The translations under genes were made by a program, and so were the position numbers. A stretch of 64,000 bases of DNA, taken from positions 3,596,001-3,660,000 of the forward strand of contig NZ_CP130720.1 of the NCBI RefSeq assembly GCF_035984415.1, in the 5' to 3' direction. Below are positions 59,413 to 64,000 of this stretch, one piece after another. Source of the DNA: Streptomyces sp. NBC_01296 (GTDB taxonomy: Bacteria > Actinomycetota > Actinomycetes > Streptomycetales > Streptomycetaceae). The notes beneath the pieces were generated by a model. That model made no database searches. It was not told the origin of the DNA and was given only the letters and a program-made list of their open reading frames with translations. Each line of letters opens with the position of its first letter. The first letter of the stretch is position 1.

Positions 59413-59418
59413 AGCGTA
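59413..59418 (-). promoter_or_regulatory. Leaderless -10 box of the small-protein/DUF4132 operon
   Basis: Minus-strand TACGCT (59418-59413) ends seven bases before the ATG at 59405. Confidence 0.6.
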
Positions 59419-59493
59419 AGGGGGCCCTCTGACAGCGGATCGGCTGCCTTATATCCAAGGGCGGTTGGACCGCGCCTCGGACAGGATGTCCCC

Positions 59494-60309
59494 ATGACTC
59501 CCACGAACCCCATGACGCCCATGAACCCCATGGATCCCGTGAACCCTCTCCTTGCCCATGACGTCGCCGGTCCGGCGGACGGTCCGGCGCTGGTCCTGCT
59601 CCACTCCTCCGTCTGCGACCGCCGGATGTGGGAGCCGCAGTGGGGCCCGCTGGCCGGGGCCGGGTTCCGGGTCGTCCGGGCGTACTTCCGCACGTGCGGG
59701 GACTCGCCGCCGGCCGTCGCGCCCTACCGCGACGTGGACGACGTACTGGACCTGCTGGACTCCCTCGGGATCGAACGGGCCGCCTTCGCCGGGTCCTCGT
59801 ACGGCGGCCGCGTCGCCCTGGGGATCGCGTCCCTGCACCCGGAGCGGGTGTCCGCGCTGGCCCTGCTCTGCTCCGCCGTCCCCGGGCAGCAGCGCGGCCC
59901 GGCCCTGCGGAAGGTCGCCGCCGCGGAGGACGCGCTGCTCGAGGCGGGGGACGTCGCGGGGGCGGTGGAGCTGATGGTGGACACCTGGCTCGGCCCGTCG
60001 GCGGACGAGGAGACCCGCGCTCTCGTACGGACGATGCAGCGCCGCATCTTCGACGTGGCGCCGACCGTGGAGGGCGCTCATGAGCTCCCGGAGCACGAGA
60101 TCGACCTCGGGGCCGTCGCCGCCCCGACCCTCGCGATCGGCGGCGCCCACGACGTCGAGGACTTCCGCGACATCGCCGCCGACCTCGCGCACCGCATCCC
60201 CGGGGCCCGCCACCTGGAACTCGCCTGGGCGGGCCATCTCCCGTCCCTGGAACGCCCGCAGGACACCACGGCCCTGCTCTTGGACTTCCTGCACCATCCG
60301 AACGGCTGA
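59494..60309 (+). CDS. Alpha/beta hydrolase with repeated N-terminus
   Basis: 271 residues. Canonical order: oxyanion strand ALVLLHSSVCDRRMWE, cap start VRAYFRTCGDSPP, nucleophile elbow AAFAGSSYGGRVALG (Ser in GSSYG near residue 107), acid in IGGAHDVEDF and His in ELAWAGHLPSLERP. It is therefore a likely active hydrolase with unknown substrate. The N-terminus has three six-residue repeats (MTPTNP, MTPMNP, MDPVNP) from 18-bp DNA repeats, so several in-frame ATGs are available as starts. It diverges from the DUF4132 operon, with 88 bp between starts. Confidence 0.87.
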   Translation: MTPTNPMTPMNPMDPVNPLLAHDVAGPADGPALVLLHSSVCDRRMWEPQWGPLAGAGFRVVRAYFRTCGDSPPAVAPYRDVDDVLDLLDSLGIERAAFAGSSYGGRVALGIASLHPERVSALALLCSAVPGQQRGPALRKVAAAEDALLEAGDVAGAVELMVDTWLGPSADEETRALVRTMQRRIFDVAPTVEGAHELPEHEIDLGAVAAPTLAIGGAHDVEDFRDIAADLAHRIPGARHLELAWAGHLPSLERPQDTTALLLDFLHHPNG

Positions 60310-60327
60310 GACGTCCCGGGTGGCCGG

Positions 60328-60939
60328 TCACTGCACGCAGCGGCCGAACGTCACGACGTAGGTGCCGGCCTGGCTCGCGCCGGCCCCGGCGCGGTCCGCC
60401 GCGCCCGGCTGGGCCCAGGCGCCGATCTCCCGCATCGACGGGTCGAGGACGATCTGCCGGTGGCCGTACGTGCTGACGTGCACCCACCAGTTGACCGCGG
60501 CGTTCGGGGTCCCCGAGCCGCCCCAGCCCGTGTACGTGATCTCGGCGTAGCCCCACGACCTGGGGTTCGGGCAGTAGCCCGCGGCCTTGATCCGGGTCCC
60601 CGGTGTCGAACCGGTCTGCGGGTTGGTGTGCGAGTCCTTGCCGGGACCCCACCACTTCAGCTGGACGGCGGCGGCGGAGTGCTGCTGCGCCGCATTCGTC
60701 AGGGCCTGGTTCACGGTGAGGGCCGGCAGCCTCAGCTGCGCGCGCTCGGCGTTGATGAGGCAGATCACCGCGTTCCGCGCGGCGCTGTCGTTGCTGCCGG
60801 TCGGGGCCCGGGCAGCGGCCGCGGCGTCGCACGCGACGGCCGTCGCCGGCGCCGCCGAGACGGGTACGAGCGCCGCCGACAGGATTCCGGCCACGGCGAA
60901 GGCCCGTGCGGTTCGGACGAGTGGAGCGTGCCTGCTCAA
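60328..60939 (-). CDS. Secreted CAP/SCP-domain protein
   Basis: 203 residues. Signal peptide (RAFAVAGILSAALVPVSAAPATA, cleavage near residue 33); mature CAP domain with NAVICLINAERAQLRLPALTVNQALTNAAQQHSAAAV, HTNPQTGSTPGTRIKAAGYC, AVNWWVHVSTYGHRQIVLDPSMREIG. The TTG start at 60939 is supported by GGAGG eight bases upstream. Small Cys pairs suggest disulfides outside the cell. Bacterial CAP proteins are extracellular and of unknown activity; some bind lipids or act on the wall. It is convergent with the hydrolase gene. Confidence 0.87.
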   Translation of the reverse strand: MSRHAPLVRTARAFAVAGILSAALVPVSAAPATAVACDAAAAARAPTGSNDSAARNAVICLINAERAQLRLPALTVNQALTNAAQQHSAAAVQLKWWGPGKDSHTNPQTGSTPGTRIKAAGYCPNPRSWGYAEITYTGWGGSGTPNAAVNWWVHVSTYGHRQIVLDPSMREIGAWAQPGAADRAGAGASQAGTYVVTFGRCVQ

Positions 60940-61073
60940 GGAGGTCCACCTCCCCTTTCACACCCCCGCCCCTCCAGGCTGCCACCGGCCCCGCCGCCCC
61001 GCCATCCGGGCCCCGCCGCCCGCATACGGCCCGGCGCATCGACACCGGACCCGCCCGGCGGGACCATTCCCCC

Positions 61074-63077
61074 GTGACGAGGCACTCGCACTCCAAGAGC
61101 ACGTATCCGGACCACAGTTCTCACCACGTCGGGCGGCGCACGTTCCTCACCGCCATGGGAACCGCGGCAGCCACCTTCGCCACCGGCATCCCCGCCCACG
61201 CCACCGACCACGCGCGCGACGCCGCCTCCGCCGTCGAGTACGTCGACGTCCAGCTCCTCAGCATCACCGACCTGCACGGCTACCTCCAGGCCGCCCCCGG
61301 CAGCAACGCCACGATCAGCGGGAACGGGGGCCGTACCTACACCGTCGGCGGCGTCGCCTACATGGCCGCGCACCTCGCCCGCCTCCGCTCCGGCCGGCTC
61401 AACTCGCTCTTCTTCACCCCCGGAGACTCCTTCTCCGGCTGGGAGTTCGACGCCGCCGCCTTCGCCGACGAGCCCACCGTCGAAGCCCTGAACCGCATGG
61501 GCCTCGACTTCGCGACCGCCGGGAACCACGAGTTCGACAAGTCCCCGGCCTTCCTCCAACGGCACATGGAGCAGGGCGTCCCCTTCCCCGTCGAGGGCCG
61601 CGACGCCACCTTCACGGACTCCTCCGGCGCCCGCTTCCACGGCTCCGGCTTCCGCTACTACAGCGCCAACGTCGTCTGGGACGCCGACCAGCGCACCGTC
61701 CTGCCCGCGTACAGCATCGAGAAGGTCCGCACCGCCGCCGGCCAGGAGCTGCAGATCGGCTTCATCCACCTCACCGCCCTCGGCACCGAGCTCTTCCCCG
61801 GCTCCTACCAGCCGGGCCTGGCCACCCTCGACGAGGTCGCCACCGCCGACCGGTACGCGGCGCTGCTCAAGGCCCAGGGCGTCAACGCGATCGTGCTGAG
61901 CATGCATGACGGGGCGGTCGCGGGCGGCGACTTCAACAGCGGCACCGACCCGTCGGGCCCGGCCCTCGACCTGGCGCTGCGCGTCTCCCCCGACATCGAC
62001 GCCATCGTCACCGGCCACTGGCACACCCGGTTCAACATGATGGTCCCGGACCCGAACGGCGTTCCCCGCCCCTTCGTCGAGGCCGGCTGCTACGGCCAGC
62101 TCATCAACGAGATCAACCTTCGCCTCGACCCCGCCACCGGCGAGGTGGTCCGCGAGCTGACGGTGTCCACGAACCACCCCAACACCCGTGACGTCACCCC
62201 CGACCCCGCCCTCAAGGAGGTCGTCGACTATTGGGCGGGCCAGGCCGCGGCCCGCAACACCGGCAAGATCGGCAAGCAGAGCGGATCGTTCATCCGTACG
62301 CGCAACACCGCGGGCGAGAGCACCATGGGCGACCTGGTCGCCGACTGGGCGCTGTGGGCGGGCCGCCGCCCGGCCGACCCCGAGAACGACGCCAACATCC
62401 ACCCCGCCGTCCCGGCCCAGCTCGCCCTGGTCGCGGTGGCACCGCGGGTCGGCCAGTGCGTCATCGCGGGCGACCTGGTCCGCGACACGGCCTCGGGCGG
62501 CGCCGTCACGTTCGGCCGCGCCTGGAAGGCCGTCGGCTTCGGCGACCCGATCGTCAGCGCGACGGTGACCGGCCGGCAGATCCACGACGCCCTCGAGCAG
62601 CAGTGGACGATCGCGGCGAGCGGGGAGCTGCTGTTCGCGCCCCTGGCCGTCTCCAGGAACGTCCGCTACACCTTCAACACCCTGGGCGGGGTCGGCGACC
62701 GCGTGAACCCGGCCGACGTGTTCATCGACGGCGCCGCGCTCGACCTCACCGGCACCTACCGTCTCGCGTCCCCCTCGTACACCTTCCTGGCGAACGACGG
62801 CTACGACGCGCTGACCGGCTTCCAGGCCCCCTACCGCCACCAGCGCGACTTCGAGAGCTTCGTCGCGTACATCCGCGAGACGCAGACCCTGACCCCGGCC
62901 CCCCTGAACCGCGTCACCGCCGCGCACACGACCCGCCGCGGGGCAGACGTCGGCATCGTCCTGGAACCCGCTCCCCTCCTCCTCCCCGACGGCACCCCCA
63001 TGCCCCGCCCCGAGGCCGCGATCGTCTCGGCGGACCGCCCCCGCACCTACCGCAACGGCCTGCGGCCGCCCTGCTGA
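61074..63077 (+). CDS. Tat-exported 5'-nucleotidase (UshA-like metallophosphatase)
   Basis: 667 residues. The signal region SHHVGRRTFLTAMGTAAATFA has the twin-arginine motif. The metal-site motifs are ITDLHGYLQ near residue 64, TPGDSFSGWE near 115, AGNHEFD near 148 and VTGHWHTRFN near 310, followed by the substrate-binding C-terminal domain (TFGRAWKAVGFGDPIVSATVTGRQI, YTFNTLGG). It dephosphorylates nucleotides outside the cell, which would supply nucleosides to the BMP-type transporter of this window. The GTG at 61074 is used; no operator of the nucleoside regulon is seen upstream. Confidence 0.88.
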   Translation: MTRHSHSKSTYPDHSSHHVGRRTFLTAMGTAAATFATGIPAHATDHARDAASAVEYVDVQLLSITDLHGYLQAAPGSNATISGNGGRTYTVGGVAYMAAHLARLRSGRLNSLFFTPGDSFSGWEFDAAAFADEPTVEALNRMGLDFATAGNHEFDKSPAFLQRHMEQGVPFPVEGRDATFTDSSGARFHGSGFRYYSANVVWDADQRTVLPAYSIEKVRTAAGQELQIGFIHLTALGTELFPGSYQPGLATLDEVATADRYAALLKAQGVNAIVLSMHDGAVAGGDFNSGTDPSGPALDLALRVSPDIDAIVTGHWHTRFNMMVPDPNGVPRPFVEAGCYGQLINEINLRLDPATGEVVRELTVSTNHPNTRDVTPDPALKEVVDYWAGQAAARNTGKIGKQSGSFIRTRNTAGESTMGDLVADWALWAGRRPADPENDANIHPAVPAQLALVAVAPRVGQCVIAGDLVRDTASGGAVTFGRAWKAVGFGDPIVSATVTGRQIHDALEQQWTIAASGELLFAPLAVSRNVRYTFNTLGGVGDRVNPADVFIDGAALDLTGTYRLASPSYTFLANDGYDALTGFQAPYRHQRDFESFVAYIRETQTLTPAPLNRVTAAHTTRRGADVGIVLEPAPLLLPDGTPMPRPEAAIVSADRPRTYRNGLRPPC

Positions 63078-63119
63078 CGGCCTGCGGACCTGATCGCCCT
63101 GCCCCGGGACCGGGGGCCC

Positions 63120-64000
63120 TCAGCCGTGCGGGCCCCCGGGCTCCGAGGCGGTCGCGGTCGCAGTCGCGGTCGCGGTCGCCAGCAGCCGGCGCACTGCCGG
63201 TCCGGGAGGCCCCGGGAGCACCGCCAGGTACGTGGTCAGGACCGGCCGGGTCAACGGCCGGATCGCGGTGCGCGGCAGCCTCGGCAGCGGCCCCACCTCG
63301 TAGAACACCGTCCAGGACGGGGTCAGGGGGCTCTCGCCGATCGACGTCAGCGTGGCGAGCAGGTCGGTGAAGGGCGGCCCGGCCGGTGCTCCGGCCAGCG
63401 GGGCGACCAGGTCGTGGAAGGGCGGGTTGCCCTCCCGGGCCGCCAGCCGCAGCGGCAGGTGCGCCAGTTGCTCCGGGTCCAGCTCCGCGGCCCCGGCCAG
63501 CGGATGCCCGCCCGGCAGGGCCGCGTACAGCCGGTCCCGCCACAGCGGCAGCAGCTCCAGGCCGGGTGCATCGGGCCGGGCCCGGACCAGCGCCGCGTCC
63601 AGCTCGCCGGAGCGCACCGCCGCGAGCCGCTCGGTCACCGGCAGCCGGACCGGCCGCACCCGGAGCCCGGGCGCGCTGACGGCGAGCTCCTCCAGCAGCC
63701 GGTAGACCCGGTCCCCCGGGCCGTGCACCGTGCCCAGCCGGAGCACGCCGGTCGCGCCCGCCGCGACCTCGGCGGCCACCTCCCGGGTACGGGCGACCGC
63801 GGCGAGCACCGCCCGCGCTTCCGGGAGCAGCCGCTCGCCGGCGCCGGTGAGACCCACCCGGCGGGTGGTGCGGGTGAAGAGGACCAGGCCCAGTTCCCGT
63901 TCCAGCAGGCCGATCTGGCGGCTCACCGCCGACTGGACGGTGTGGAGTCGCTCGGCGGCCCGGCCGAAGCCGCCCTCCTCGGTGACCGCCACGAAGTACC
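63120..64000 (-). CDS. LysR-family regulator (N-terminus beyond the window)
   Basis: The frame is open to the window edge; the visible part reads from YFVAVTEEGGFGRAAERLHTVQSAVSRQIGLLERELGLVLF, which is the HTH, into the effector-binding domain. Regulators of this type usually act on a divergent neighbour, which would be outside the window. The C-terminus carries a run of Thr-Ala repeats (ATATATATATAS) encoded by a hexanucleotide array at 63148-63177. Target and ligand are unknown. It converges with the nucleotidase gene. Confidence 0.87.
   Translation of the reverse strand, partial: YFVAVTEEGGFGRAAERLHTVQSAVSRQIGLLERELGLVLFTRTTRRVGLTGAGERLLPEARAVLAAVARTREVAAEVAAGATGVLRLGTVHGPGDRVYRLLEELAVSAPGLRVRPVRLPVTERLAAVRSGELDAALVRARPDAPGLELLPLWRDRLYAALPGGHPLAGAAELDPEQLAHLPLRLAAREGNPPFHDLVAPLAGAPAGPPFTDLLATLTSIGESPLTPSWTVFYEVGPLPRLPRTAIRPLTRPVLTTYLAVLPGPPGPAVRRLLATATATATATASEPGGPHG
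63148..63177. repeat. Five 6-bp tandem repeats in the LysR C-terminus
   Basis: GCGGTC, GCGGTC, GCAGTC, GCGGTC, GCGGTC follow in register, giving an Ala-Thr run in the minus-strand protein. Length changes would alter only the tail. Confidence 0.8.

Overview
The window reads as a chromosomal-core segment of a Streptomyces. Base composition is very GC-rich, third codon positions are almost all G or C, GTG and TTG starts are frequent, and several genes begin 6-7 nt after a TAnnnT -10 box, which points to leaderless mRNAs. Gene content matches what I remember of the S. coelicolor SCO4855-SCO4917 interval in inverted order: sdhCDAB, a teichulosonic-acid-type sugar cluster, nucleoside uptake, afsQ/sigQ, deoC and purine nucleoside phosphorylase. 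The synteny is from memory; the gene identities are read from the sequence.

Layout. 1-3000: end of a gamma-glutamylcyclotransferase, purine nucleoside phosphorylase (PNP), and a phosphosugar mutase. 3274-5640: GNAT, XRE/TPR regulator and a small protein, which look accessory. 5862-9498: afsQ3-afsQ2-afsQ1 and divergent sigQ. 9650-14142: uridine-kinase-like protein, small secreted protein, and a deoC/ALDH/truncated-ALDH operon. 14445-19015: envelope genes (surface protein, class F sortase, PH-domain, VanZ, PspC, lipoprotein). 19156-20304: adenosine deaminase. 20418-29094: hydrolases, regulators, MFS exporter, L,D-transpeptidase, sigma factor and STAS protein. 29164-36239: deoA, cdd, and a BMP-type nucleoside ABC transporter. 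36458-37714: amidohydrolase. 37840-44668: nonulosonic-acid glycopolymer cluster. 44665-45692: acyltransferase remnant, a 173-bp MITE-like palindrome, and lysE. 45764-50588: mutase, L,D-transpeptidase, ECF sigma and its membrane partner. 50975-55098: an OHCU-decarboxylase-like gene and the sdhCDAB operon. 55334-64000: Uma2, DUF4132, hydrolase, CAP protein, 5'-nucleotidase and a LysR regulator cut by the window edge.

The main system is a dispersed nucleoside-utilisation regulon. A 12-bp palindrome, CTACGCGCGTAG, occurs exactly at four places and with one or two mismatches at two more. All six lie at the starts of nucleoside genes: PNP, deoC, add, deoA, the transporter-cdd operon and the BMP binding protein. 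Together these genes import nucleosides, deaminate and phosphorolyse them, and feed (deoxy)ribose phosphate to glyceraldehyde-3-phosphate plus acetaldehyde. The ALDH pair downstream of deoC would take the acetaldehyde. The regulator itself is not evident in the window.

Other points of note: the full-length ALDH and its catalytically void partner look like a split ALDH16; a similar ~77-bp element sits directly after the stop codons of the mutase and of sdhB; the acyltransferase after the polysialyltransferase-like gene is reduced to two fragments next to the MITE; and several proteins carry changed catalytic motifs.
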